Notes under the pieces: model-generated
What the model was told of the DNA's origin: nothing
The model's database searches: none
The model's input: the letters and a program-made list of their open reading frames with translations, nothing else
From: Chlorobium sp.
GTDB taxonomy: Bacteria > Bacteroidota > Chlorobiia > Chlorobiales > Chlorobiaceae
Direction of reading: 5' to 3'
DNA length: 64,000 nucleotides
NCBI GenBank assembly: GCA_005862225.1
Contig: SZXV01000002.1
Span: 1 to 64,000 of the forward strand
Part shown: one piece after another, positions 38,906 to 47,528 of the stretch
How positions within the stretch are numbered: position 1 is the stretch's first letter
Layout: every line of letters begins with the position of its first letter
Position numbers and translations under genes: made by a program

Positions 38906-39932
38906 ACCCCAAAAAATGGCTGAAAACAATTTTTCCGGAAAAGAGCAGGCGAAGAGACCAAATCCTCTGCGCATGATCACGATCGGGCTTCTCCTTACCG
39001 CAGCCCTGATCTGGGGTGGCAACAGGCTTTACCACTCATTTCTCTTTGTTGAAACTGACAATGCCCAAATAGAGGGAGATATCTATCCCGTCATTTCGAG
39101 GGTTCCCGGAACGATACGAGAAGTGCTTGTCAAGACAAATCAAATCATCAACAAGGGAGATACTCTTCTTCTGCTTGATGCAAACGATTATGAAGTTCGC
39201 AGAGACATTGCCGCCGCAGGGTTACTCAGCGCTCAGGCGGCTGTAGAGGCTACAATAAATCAGGCAAATGCCGCGAAAGCGGAAGTCAGTGCGGCTGAAG
39301 CTACGAGCCGGAAGCAGCAGGCTGACCTGCGCCGCAACGAAAATCTTCGCCATCAGGATGTTATTTCACAAGCGGAATTTGACGGAATCAAGGCTGGCGC
39401 TCAGGCTACATCGGCACAATATGCCGCCGCCGGCAATCAATATCAGGCATCGCTTGCCCAGATACCATTGAGAAAAGCGGAAGTAAAACGGCGTGAAGCA
39501 GAGCTGCGTGAAGCAGAACTGCAATTGTCGTACACAACCATAACAGCTCCTGCAGCCGGTCAGGTGTCCAAAAAGAATGTACAGCCCGGGCAGTTTGTAG
39601 CACCTGGTCAACAACTGATTGCACTTGTCGGAAGCAAAGAACTTTGGGTGGTCGCAAATTTCAAGGAGACCCAGCTTGAAAAAATAGCTCCCGGGCTTCC
39701 GGTCATCATCAAAGTGGATGCCTATCCCGGCAAAGAGTTCCAGGGAAAGGTGGAGTCGCTTTCATTCGGCACCGGTGCAAAATTTGCTCTGCTCCCTCCC
39801 GACAATGCAAGTGGGAACTTTGTGAAGGTGACCCAGCGTATTCCGGTAAAAATCATCTTTACCGAAAAACCTGACCCCCATTACCCGCTTGCCGCAGGAA
39901 TGAACGTCGTTGCTGAGGTAAAGGTAAAATGA
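38892..39932 (+). CDS. EmrA/HlyD-type membrane fusion protein
   Basis: 346 residues. One N-terminal membrane helix (PLRMITIGLLLTAALIWGGNRLYH) is followed by a barrel/lipoyl half FVETDNAQIEGDIYPVISRVPGTI, a coiled-coil hairpin rich in Ala, Glu and Lys (about 100-210), the second lipoyl half LSYTTITAPAAGQVSKKNVQPGQFV, and a C-terminal beta-barrel with PVKIIFTEKPDPHYPLAAGMNV. It joins the inner membrane carrier to TolC. The start overlaps the uspA end. Confidence 0.92.
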   Translation: MEQPEPQKMAENNFSGKEQAKRPNPLRMITIGLLLTAALIWGGNRLYHSFLFVETDNAQIEGDIYPVISRVPGTIREVLVKTNQIINKGDTLLLLDANDYEVRRDIAAAGLLSAQAAVEATINQANAAKAEVSAAEATSRKQQADLRRNENLRHQDVISQAEFDGIKAGAQATSAQYAAAGNQYQASLAQIPLRKAEVKRREAELREAELQLSYTTITAPAAGQVSKKNVQPGQFVAPGQQLIALVGSKELWVVANFKETQLEKIAPGLPVIIKVDAYPGKEFQGKVESLSFGTGAKFALLPPDNASGNFVKVTQRIPVKIIFTEKPDPHYPLAAGMNVVAEVKVK

Positions 39933-40092
39933 GGTTTTTTTTCAGTTTCAAAAAGAGTGCATTCCGGCTCTGTTGAAGCGGAGATTGGGAGAGAGAAACA
40001 GCCTCAACTGCCCCTTGTCAGCCCAGAAAAAGCGACATATTGGCAGCAAGACAACAGGAAGCAAATAACCATTGAACCGAAAAGCATCACGA

Positions 40093-41712
40093 ATGGCCAT
40101 GTCACAACAACCGAACGCCACCGCAGTAGCGGCTATGCTGCCAAATCCTGCACAGACCTACGACACCGGATTTCGGAAAATCATTATCACCCTGACGGTC
40201 ATCGTCTCGGCCATGCTTGAGTTGATCGACACCACCATTGTCAACGTCGCCATTACGCAGATAAGCGGCAACCTTGGTGCCAGCATTGATGACGTTGCAT
40301 GGGTAGTCACCAGCTATGCCATCGCCAATGTCATTGTGATTCCTCTTTCAGGATTTCTCGGCAACCTGCTCGGACGCAGAAACTACTATATCGGATCAAT
40401 TCTGCTTTTTACCCTGGCATCACTTCTTTGCGGAATGGCTACAGACATCTGGGCGCTGGTCTTTTTCCGCTTTCTGCAGGGTATCGGTGGCGGAGCGCTC
40501 CTGCCAACATCCCAGGCTATTCTTTATGAAACGTATCGCCCCGAAGAGCGCGGCAAGGCCACCGGTATTTTTTCTATGGGACTTGTGCTCGGGCCGACCA
40601 TCGGACCACTCCTCGGAGGATATCTTGTAGACTACTTCTCGTGGGAGTGGTGCTTTTTTGTCAATATCCCGATCGGGCTTCTGGCCGCATGGTCCTCCTT
40701 CACCTTTCTCAGGGAACCAAAGGTGAAGCACTCGGTTTCAAAAATTGACTGGACTGGCATCGGACTACTGGCTGTCGGCATAGGCTCACTGCAATTCATT
40801 CTTGAACGGGGCGAATCAAAAGACTGGTTTGAAACACCCTATATCACCTGGTTTACCATCATCGCGGTTATCGCGCTTGTTGCATTTGTCTGGTGGGAAC
40901 TGCATACCGAAGAACCTGCCGTTGACCTTCGCGTGCTGGCACGCAGCCATAACCTGCCCATAGCGGCAGTACTGACGTTTGTTGTCGGGTTTGGACTTTA
41001 CGGCTCGCTCTTTGTCTTTCCTGTCTTTGTGCAACGCCTGCTTGGATTTACCGCAGTGCTGACCGGGCTGGTACTCTTCCCCAGCGCCATGGTGACTGGT
41101 ATGATCTCCATGCCACTCGGGATAGCAATGCAAAAAGGTGTCTCACCAAAAAAGCTGATGGCCTTTGGTATGGTCGCATTCATCATTTTCTGCTGGACAC
41201 TTGGCCAGCAAACCATGCAATCTGGCGCATCAAACTTCTTCTGGATACTGCTTGTGCGCGGATTAGCTCTCGGATTTATCTTTATTCCTGTGACCATGCT
41301 TGCCGTATCAGGACTGCACGGCAAAGACATCGGACAGGCAACAGGCCTCAACAACATGGTGCGCCAGCTCGGCGGCTCATTCGGCATAGCGCTTATCAAC
41401 ACCTTCATCGTCAAAAGGGTAGGAGAGCATAGAATGGAACTGCTGAGTCATCTTTCACCTTTCGACCCGGAAGCCGTTGCAAGGCTTGCTGCCATACAAC
41501 AGGCAGCGACCATGAAAACTGTCCTTTCGCCACCCGAAGCTGAAGTTGCCGCACTAAATGCGCTTGAAGGAACCGTAACCATCCAAAGCCACCATCTTGC
41601 CTATATGGACGCCTTCATGCTTGTGGCGCTGCTGTTTGCAGTCGCTTTACCGCTTTTGTTCTTTATCAAGATAAAAAAAGAGGATAAAGCAGATTTGTCG
41701 GGGGCTCATTAA
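40093..41712 (+). CDS. EmrB/QacA-type drug:H+ antiporter (MFS, 14 TM)
   Basis: About 539 residues from the ATG at 40093. A TTG at 40072 with GGAAG upstream is an alternative. There are fourteen predicted helices. Motif C/D1 region MLELIDTTIVNVAITQISGNLGA is typical of DHA2, and GFLGNLLGRRNYY is the loop 2-3 motif. Also LQGIGGGALLPTSQAI and GLVLGPTIGPLLGGYLVD. It is the inner membrane pump of the tolC-uspA-emrA-emrB set. The substrate is unknown. About 160 bases separate it from the adaptor gene. Confidence 0.92.
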   Translation: MAMSQQPNATAVAAMLPNPAQTYDTGFRKIIITLTVIVSAMLELIDTTIVNVAITQISGNLGASIDDVAWVVTSYAIANVIVIPLSGFLGNLLGRRNYYIGSILLFTLASLLCGMATDIWALVFFRFLQGIGGGALLPTSQAILYETYRPEERGKATGIFSMGLVLGPTIGPLLGGYLVDYFSWEWCFFVNIPIGLLAAWSSFTFLREPKVKHSVSKIDWTGIGLLAVGIGSLQFILERGESKDWFETPYITWFTIIAVIALVAFVWWELHTEEPAVDLRVLARSHNLPIAAVLTFVVGFGLYGSLFVFPVFVQRLLGFTAVLTGLVLFPSAMVTGMISMPLGIAMQKGVSPKKLMAFGMVAFIIFCWTLGQQTMQSGASNFFWILLVRGLALGFIFIPVTMLAVSGLHGKDIGQATGLNNMVRQLGGSFGIALINTFIVKRVGEHRMELLSHLSPFDPEAVARLAAIQQAATMKTVLSPPEAEVAALNALEGTVTIQSHHLAYMDAFMLVALLFAVALPLLFFIKIKKEDKADLSGAH

Positions 41713-41728
41713 CCCTTATCGTATAAGT

Positions 41729-41762
41729 CGCCAAAAGTGCCCCTGCAAAGGGTGTTTTGGCG
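41729..41762. repeat. Inverted-repeat hairpin with CGCCAAA heptamers (3' side of the ATPase gene)
   Basis: CGCCAAAA (41729-41736) pairs with TTTTGGCG (41755-41762); an inner CCC/GGG adds stability. It lies between the convergent emrB and DUF234 ATPase genes. It has no T-run, so a simple terminator is doubtful. The same heptamer occurs on the other side of the ATPase gene. Confidence 0.6.
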
Positions 41763-41805
41763 CATCAAAGCGTTTATCCACAAAAAATAGAGGGGTTACC
41801 ATTAT

Positions 41806-43263
41806 TCAGAACAGTGCATCCAGTGTAAGCACGTTCGATACCAGCTCTTTTCGATAGGCGTTATCGGTTACGCCATACGTGGTAATCATGGTTAAAAAGA
41901 GGTTTTTCCGTGTACCGGTTACCTGGCGGAAAATATTTATTTTTCGACGCAGTTCATTGGCATAAGCAGCATCAAGAGTAAATTCACCTTGATAAAATTT
42001 GATCTCACAGATGTTGATCGTTGCATCACGCCTATCGATCAGCAAATCAATCTGTGCGCCTCCAGGAGGTGACTCTTTAACCGGCATATAGCGCCATGGG
42101 GCATCACTTGTCTGCACTTCCGCAATTCCCAGAGCCGCTTTCAACGCTCGCACATGCTTGATGCAAAGGGTTTCAAAAGCAAAACCAGACCAGGCCGTTC
42201 TTGCCGAATCACTTTGACGCGACATCCAGTATCCCTGCTCCGTTATTTTTTTACCGAGAGGTTTAAGCCATGCAAAGTAAAAGAGTGTAAACTCATCGGT
42301 AAGGCGATAGATGATGTCATGCTCTTTTTTACCGAATGGAATGCGTGACTCAATAAATCCTGATGCCTCAAGCTCCTCAAGAATTTGGGTAAGCCGCCCA
42401 CCTGTTGTGAGGTGTGATGCCGCAACAATCTCGTTTCTGTTCATCCCACTATGCTTTTTTGCCAGTAACGAGACGATTTTACGATGATGCTCGCTTTCGG
42501 CAAAAAGCGATGCAAATAACTGGTCATACTCGGTTCGTAACAAACCTGTTGCTGAAAAACAGACCTTGTCAATAATTTGTGCTGCCGAATAACCCGCTTC
42601 TGCTTGCATCAGGTAAAATGGAACTCCACCCATAACCATATAAAGTTCAGTAATTTGATAACGGGTGAGGTTGATACCTCGATGCAGAAGAAACTCCTCT
42701 GTTTCGGCAAGAGTAAATGGAGAAAGACGGATTTGCCGGGTAAGGCGGTTATGAAGCCCACCTTTTGCACGCACAATATGTTGCAATATCCACGAGGCAG
42801 CAGAACCACAGACAACAAGAACAAGATTATTTTTGCGCGATCCGTAACTGTTCCAGAAATGCTCCAGGGCTGATAAAAACTTTGAGCGAGGAGTGTTCAG
42901 CCAGGGCAATTCATCAAAAAAAACAACTCTCTTCGTTTCTGCCTCTTGAGACAGCAGTGCCTCGAGAAACTGTTCAAGCAGAGCAAATGCCTCAAACCAT
43001 GTTAATGGGCGCTGTGGCAAAAGCGACACTCCTGCAGCCTTGCCAAGCGCGTGGGCAAAGTTAGCTAACTGATCGTTCAGCGAAGCGCGATGTATACCAG
43101 TAATCTCAAAGCATAATGCGTCATCAAAAAACTCCCTGACGAGCCAGGTCTTTCCTACTCGACGACGCCCATAAACAGCAATGAATTCGGGATTTGCCGA
43201 AGATAGTGCTTGCTTTAACAGGTTAATTTCAGCTTTTCTTCCAGAAATATTTTTCGCGCTCAT
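41806..43263 (-). CDS. AAA ATPase with C-terminal DUF234 (archaeal-type ATPase)
   Basis: 485 residues. Walker A is GRRRVGKTWL (about 32-41), Walker B is VVFFDELPWLNT, and a sensor segment is LVLVVCGSAASWI. A winged-helix part follows (KKHSGMNRNEIVAASHLTTGGRLTQILEELEASGFIE). The C-terminal DUF234 domain has nuclease-like DLLIDRRDATINICEIKFYQGEF, with a D...E-x-K pattern. This family is common in archaea and accessory regions of bacteria; its role is unknown. The gene is bracketed by inverted CGCCAAA heptamers, suggesting a small mobile or self-regulated unit. Confidence 0.85.
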   Translation of the reverse strand: MSAKNISGRKAEINLLKQALSSANPEFIAVYGRRRVGKTWLVREFFDDALCFEITGIHRASLNDQLANFAHALGKAAGVSLLPQRPLTWFEAFALLEQFLEALLSQEAETKRVVFFDELPWLNTPRSKFLSALEHFWNSYGSRKNNLVLVVCGSAASWILQHIVRAKGGLHNRLTRQIRLSPFTLAETEEFLLHRGINLTRYQITELYMVMGGVPFYLMQAEAGYSAAQIIDKVCFSATGLLRTEYDQLFASLFAESEHHRKIVSLLAKKHSGMNRNEIVAASHLTTGGRLTQILEELEASGFIESRIPFGKKEHDIIYRLTDEFTLFYFAWLKPLGKKITEQGYWMSRQSDSARTAWSGFAFETLCIKHVRALKAALGIAEVQTSDAPWRYMPVKESPPGGAQIDLLIDRRDATINICEIKFYQGEFTLDAAYANELRRKINIFRQVTGTRKNLFLTMITTYGVTDNAYRKELVSNVLTLDALF

Positions 43264-43292
43264 AAGGGCTTATATTATATACCATAAAGTTC

Positions 43293-43357
43293 ATATCTCG
43301 CCAAAGATAATAAATAACCATCGTTTTGGCGAGATATATATTTTATAATCCGCCAAA
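43293..43357. repeat. Phased inverted heptamers upstream of the DUF234 ATPase gene
   Basis: CGCCAAA at 43299, TTTGGCG at 43325 and CGCCAAA at 43351: alternating orientation with exactly 26 bases between starts. The first two are part of a 13-base perfect inverted repeat (ATATCTCGCCAAA, 43293-43305, and its complement 43325-43337). TGGCG follows at 43364. Operator or recombination/terminal repeat are both possible. No gene is seen in 43264-43698. Confidence 0.6.
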
Positions 43358-43698
43358 GGGAAGTGGCGATTATACTGCTGAGCGAAATTGCAAACCGATC
43401 GAAGAGCATGTTTTGATTCACTCCCTGACAGCCGCTTTTCCAGTTCTGTATAACCATAAGTAGTGTCCACCATCTGATTACAGGTCGCTTTATTGTAACA
43501 GGAGACTGCCGGATGCAGGTGCGTGGCGAAGTAGTTATCGCTGGGTGTTTTGAAGGGGCGACATTATTTCACTATACTTTCAGTGAGGTATTGTTCGTGA
43601 CAAGGCAAGCAATGGAAAAATTTCAAAAATCCGCAGTTGAGGCTGATCCATCTAACAACCGTTAGCCGGATGCCCGAACGGTTGCAGAAGAGGTACCG

Positions 43699-44787
43699 AT
43701 GAAAGAAGAGAGGTGGCATGACGTGGGCGACGTGGCCGAGCTGTCGAAGAAACCACTCCAGCAAATACTGGTAGGTCGTACGAGGATTGCGCTGTCCTGC
43801 GTTGGCGGGAGCTTTGGGGCGATCCACAGTGCTTGCAATCACGTGAACGGACCGCTGGGACAGGGCAGCCTCGACGGCGACTACATCGTCTGCCCGTGGC
43901 ACAACTGGAAGTTCCATCGCATCTCAGGCGAAGGTGAACCCGGCTTCGAGGCAGACCGTGTTCCCCGTTTCGAATTCAAGGTGGAGGGCGACAGGCTTCT
44001 GATACGCGAGATGCCGACTACCGATCGCCAGAAGCTGGCGCATGAGCCGCATCCGCTCGATCGAGATACGCGACGCGAGCCCGGGGCGCTTCGGGTGTTG
44101 GGTATCTCGACCACAGTCATGGACAACAACAACCCGCGCTATTCGACTTCCGAGGCACTGCTGGAAAGTGCTCTTGAGCACGCGCGAATGAACCACTCCC
44201 TTGAAACACGCATGATCAAGCTGCGTGAGCTGTCATTTCGTGCCTGTGAAGGTTACTATTCCAAGAGCGCGCAGGCTTGTACCTGGCCTTGCAGCATCTC
44301 ACAGATGGAGCCGACTGATGGTATGCACGCAGTATATGAAAACCTGGTATTCTGGGCGGACGTCGTGCTGATTGCGACGCCCATCCGCTGGGGTGCGGCG
44401 AGTTCGTTGTACTTCAAGATGGCGGAGCGCCTGAACACGGTGCAGAACCAAATCACGCTGAAGAACCGCGTCATGCTGAAGAACAAAGTTGCGGGGTTCA
44501 TCGTGACTGGAGGACAGGACAACATTCAGGCCGTCGCAGGGCAGATGATGCTGTTTTTTGGTGAACTGGGCATGTACTTTCCCCAGTTTCCGTTCATTGC
44601 TCACAGTCGCGGCTGGACTGCGGAGGACATGGAACGCAACGTTGAGATGGTCAAGCACAACAAAAAGCTGCATGACGATGCCCGTGCCCTGCTTGACCGC
44701 TGTCTGGATATGGCGCAGCGCCTGCAGAGCGGGCCGGAAAACCTCCGGACAATTCGTTCAGGATTGAACAACGCTCAGGGTGAGTGA
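43699..44787 (+). CDS. Rieske [2Fe-2S] - flavodoxin fusion oxidoreductase
   Basis: 362 residues in two parts. The Rieske domain (about 5-115) has the ligand pairs Cys46-x-His48 and Cys65-x2-His68 (ACNHVNGPLG and VCPWHNWKF). The second part (about 130-330) is an NADPH-dependent FMN reductase/flavodoxin fold, with LRVLGISTTVMDNNNPRYST, a cysteine patch, ATPIRWGAASSLYFKMAERL and AGFIVTGGQDNIQ. A short electron chain in one protein is plausible; the substrate is unknown. The gene is visibly richer in GC and in G/C-ending codons than its neighbours, which points to transfer from another lineage. It starts at an ATG after AGAAGAGG. Confidence 0.85.
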   Translation: MKEERWHDVGDVAELSKKPLQQILVGRTRIALSCVGGSFGAIHSACNHVNGPLGQGSLDGDYIVCPWHNWKFHRISGEGEPGFEADRVPRFEFKVEGDRLLIREMPTTDRQKLAHEPHPLDRDTRREPGALRVLGISTTVMDNNNPRYSTSEALLESALEHARMNHSLETRMIKLRELSFRACEGYYSKSAQACTWPCSISQMEPTDGMHAVYENLVFWADVVLIATPIRWGAASSLYFKMAERLNTVQNQITLKNRVMLKNKVAGFIVTGGQDNIQAVAGQMMLFFGELGMYFPQFPFIAHSRGWTAEDMERNVEMVKHNKKLHDDARALLDRCLDMAQRLQSGPENLRTIRSGLNNAQGE

Positions 44788-44865
44788 ATAAGACTATTCT
44801 TGTTCATGTAAGACTCTTGCATTCCTCATCAGGAACATCGTATTTTTTACGTCTTGGGTTACTCC

Positions 44866-46176
44866 TTATGATGAACCATAACTGCTGTAGGCTTTGCGTA
44901 TCCCCCGGCTGGAGATAACAAGCACTGTCGCCGCAAGAATCGTTACCAGACATCCCAGACGAATGGCAACCCCGGTGCCGAAATGTTCCGAAAGATATCC
45001 AATCGCAAGATTTCCGATTGGCATGAACCCCATGAAAACCATCATATAGAGACTCATCACTCGTCCTCTGAAACGGTCATCCACCTCGCCCTGAATCGTT
45101 GCGCTGATGGTTGAAACCGCCGCAACAAGTCCGAATCCTCCGAGAAAAAGAAAAAAAAGTGCCGGTGGAAGCGACGTTGTAAAAGTAAATGCGATAAGAG
45201 CGAGAGAAAACAGCGTTGTACCGCCAGCAATAAAAACAAGCCGATCAACTTTTCCTGAGTACATGGAAACCAGCACCGTACCAACGACCGAACCGAGACC
45301 TGATATCCCGTAAAGCGTGCCAAGCCCGGATGCGCTCATGTGGAAAGTATGCTTTGCTATAACAGGCAGCATAGTCACATAAGACCATGCAAAAATTGAG
45401 ATAACTGCGATATATAGAATTGCTGCCCTGATGACAGGGTGCCGCCATGCGTAGTGCAAACCATCCCTGATCTCCGTTATCGGATGCTGGGGAATATGTG
45501 CTATCGGAGCTTTTTGCTTGTCTTTCATGGAAAGCAGCGAGATAATCACAGCAAAAAAACTGAACCCGTTCACCAGAAAGGCTGTGCCCGTCCCTGTTGC
45601 CGAGATCAGCAGTCCGGCTATGGCTGGCCCGATAACCCGAGAACCATTATAAATTGCAGAATTCATGGCAATGGCTGATGAAAGATGCTGCCGATCCACA
45701 ATTTCGCTGAGAAACGCCTGCAGCGCGGGAACATTGAGAGCATTCACGCATCCAAGGAAAAAAGAGAGGAGAAGAATAATCTCAAGAGTCACATGCCCTG
45801 TCATGGCAAAGAGGCCAAGAACAAAAGCGAGCACCATGGCTGCCGACTGTGTCCAGAGCAAAATCTTTCTTCTTGGGTAACGATCAACAAGCACTCCCCC
45901 AAACAATGAGAGAAAAAGTGTCGGCACCGTTGATGCCGCAGCAGCAAGCCCTACGTCAAACGCTGAGCCTGTTATTTCAAGCACCAGCCACCCCTGTGCC
46001 ACCATCTGAATCCATGTTCCGGTCATGGAGACCACCTGACCGGGGAAAAAACGTCTGAAATTCCGGCTCTCAAAAGCGGGGAACGCCAAAAGAAGTTTTC
46101 CTGAAAGCGAGTCGTTTCCCGGAGGTAACGAAATATCTGGATTGTGTGACGTTGAAGTCTCTGGATTTACAGTCAT
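44866..46176 (-). CDS. MFS transporter (enterobactin-exporter/EntS-like)
   Basis: 436 residues with about 12 helices. Typical segments: FESRNFRRFFPGQVVSMTGTWIQMVAQGWLVLEITGSAFDVG and LFGGVLVDRYPRRKILLWTQ (loop 2-3 motif), and the central cytoplasmic loop near LSMKDKQKAPIAHIPQHP. The group includes macrolide and siderophore exporters; the substrate here is unknown. A polar N-terminal extension of about 30 residues precedes the first helix. The 302 bases upstream (46177-46478) show no gene. Confidence 0.85.
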   Translation of the reverse strand: MTVNPETSTSHNPDISLPPGNDSLSGKLLLAFPAFESRNFRRFFPGQVVSMTGTWIQMVAQGWLVLEITGSAFDVGLAAAASTVPTLFLSLFGGVLVDRYPRRKILLWTQSAAMVLAFVLGLFAMTGHVTLEIILLLSFFLGCVNALNVPALQAFLSEIVDRQHLSSAIAMNSAIYNGSRVIGPAIAGLLISATGTGTAFLVNGFSFFAVIISLLSMKDKQKAPIAHIPQHPITEIRDGLHYAWRHPVIRAAILYIAVISIFAWSYVTMLPVIAKHTFHMSASGLGTLYGISGLGSVVGTVLVSMYSGKVDRLVFIAGGTTLFSLALIAFTFTTSLPPALFFLFLGGFGLVAAVSTISATIQGEVDDRFRGRVMSLYMMVFMGFMPIGNLAIGYLSEHFGTGVAIRLGCLVTILAATVLVISSRGIRKAYSSYGSS

Positions 46177-46478
46177 CGCGTCAAAGCATTGTCATATATG
46201 AATCATCAATGAAGCCTTCCCGACGCAAGCAGCGGGGAAGACAACCTGTCAACATTAAAAACTACGATACAAAAACAGAGCAATATTGTAATTCTTATAA
46301 GCAAGAAATAATGAATACCCGCTCAGAATAACTGGGCCAAAACAGTATAAAGAGGCTCGAAACACAATACTATTATTCTTTAAAAAAAATTAACCTTACA
46401 TTTGATCTTCCGTTGAAATTGCCATTTTTTTGACGGCGTTCTTAATTTTTTCAACTATAAAAACGGAGAATCATTGCA
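46177..46478. other. Gene-free gap between divergent genes
   Basis: AT-rich DNA between the MFS gene (minus) and the acetate-type transporter (plus). It should hold both promoters, but I see no distinct site. No repeat of note. Confidence 0.5.
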
Positions 46479-47024
46479 ATGAATGTTGTTAATCCGGAAG
46501 CTATCGGGGTATTCGGTCTTGTGGTCACGGTCTGGGTATTCGGGTTAGAACAGTTGGGATTCGGACTTGACAAGGAGACTGATCATGCAAAGCTTGGAAG
46601 AAATCTCGGCCATATTGCCTTCTATTTTGGCGGATTGGCGCAGATTTTCACCGCTGCCTGCATGTACTTGTTTGATGTCGGATTACCACCGGAAATCAGG
46701 ATTTACCTGGGAACTATTTTTGCCACCTACGGATTGTTCTGGGTTGTTGTAGCCATGCACTTTTACAACCCCGGTGACAAAAAAGTTTACGCACATCTCT
46801 TTCTCGGTATCTTTTTCATTACAGCCATCTTCAGCTACAAAGCCATTCTTATGGGAAAAATCTGGCCTTTGGCGACGGTGCTGCTGCTCATCAACCTTTT
46901 GACTATTCTGCTGCCATTTGCGTGGTACAAGCAGAATACCCTTATCACAAAAATCTGCGGCGCAACGAATGTTGCCATCGGACTCTGTGCCCTGCCGATT
47001 CTCTTCAAGGCTCTCGGCGTTTAA
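46479..47024 (+). CDS. GPR1/FUN34/YaaH-family (acetate uptake) transporter
   Basis: 181 residues, six predicted membrane helices. The N-terminal motif is NPEAIGVFGLVVTVWVFGLEQLGF, close to the NPAPLGLxxFG pattern of acetate/succinate transporters (SatP/AceTr). The length fits the family. AmiS/UreI channels are an alternative of similar size. Acetate is assimilated by green sulfur bacteria in the light, so the role fits, but the substrate is inferred. Confidence 0.7.
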   Translation: MNVVNPEAIGVFGLVVTVWVFGLEQLGFGLDKETDHAKLGRNLGHIAFYFGGLAQIFTAACMYLFDVGLPPEIRIYLGTIFATYGLFWVVVAMHFYNPGDKKVYAHLFLGIFFITAIFSYKAILMGKIWPLATVLLLINLLTILLPFAWYKQNTLITKICGATNVAIGLCALPILFKALGV

Positions 47025-47037
47025 TCCGCCGCATCTT

Positions 47038-47074
47038 GCCCGAAACAGCCATCAGTGTTACGGCTGTTTCGGGC
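47038..47074 (+). terminator. Strong hairpin after the transporter gene
   Basis: A 13-base perfect stem (GCCCGAAACAGCC, 47038-47050; complement 47062-47074) begins 13 bases after the stop codon. No T-run follows, so efficiency is uncertain. Confidence 0.55.
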
Positions 47075-47242
47075 CGCACCGACTCTCCTGTTATAAACAA
47101 GAAAAAAATGCATCAAATAACGCCGAAGGCACAGTGGTCTTTTGCAGATTTCACCTGATTTGCTAATATAAGAGCTGGCCTGAATGAACTGGTCATAGAA
47201 GTTGTCACTGCCTTTTTTCAAGCACTAAAACCTGTATACACC

Positions 47243-47455
47243 ATGAGCGATCATATCTATAAGAAAATTGAACTTGTAGGCACCTCACAAACAAGCATCG
47301 AAGATGCCGTGAAGAATGCGGTGGCCAAAGCCGCCGAATCAGTCAGAAATATCCGTTGGGTTGAGATTCAGGAAACCCGCTGCCATGTTGAAAACCAGAA
47401 ACTCACCTACTGGCAGGTGGCTGTCAAAATAGGATTTACTCTTGACGAAAACTGA
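47243..47455 (+). CDS. Dodecin
   Basis: A 70-residue flavin-binding dodecamer protein that stores or buffers free flavin or CoA. Family pattern: IYKKIELVGTSQTSIEDAVKNAVAKAAESVRNIRWVEI, then ETRCHVENQKLTYWQVAVKIGFTL. The tryptophan W39-like residue (RW in NIRWVEI) that stacks on flavin is present. Monocistronic, closed by a terminator. Confidence 0.92.
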   Translation: MSDHIYKKIELVGTSQTSIEDAVKNAVAKAAESVRNIRWVEIQETRCHVENQKLTYWQVAVKIGFTLDEN

Positions 47456-47476
47456 TCTGAAGTTTTGGGACACAAC

Positions 47477-47505
47477 AAAAGGGCACCCTATGCAAGTGCC
47501 CTTTT
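47477..47505. terminator. Bidirectional terminator between dodecin and PEPCK genes
   Basis: AAAAGGGCAC (47477-47486) pairs with GTGCCCTTTT (47496-47505), with A- and T-runs at both ends, so it can end transcripts from both sides. Confidence 0.8.
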
Positions 47506-47528
47506 CTCATGCTGCTTCCCAACAAAAA

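Noticed and set aside
39957-40220. Open frame of 87 codons between the adaptor and the MFS pump gene
   Set aside because: It overlaps the emrB start in another frame, has no family features and no good ribosome site.
43650-43690. attC-like sequence (ATCTAAC near CCGTTAGCC) before the GC-rich Rieske-flavodoxin gene
   Set aside because: Only one core-like site matches RYYYAAC; the second (GTTRRRY) is not found at a proper distance and there is no integrase in the window.
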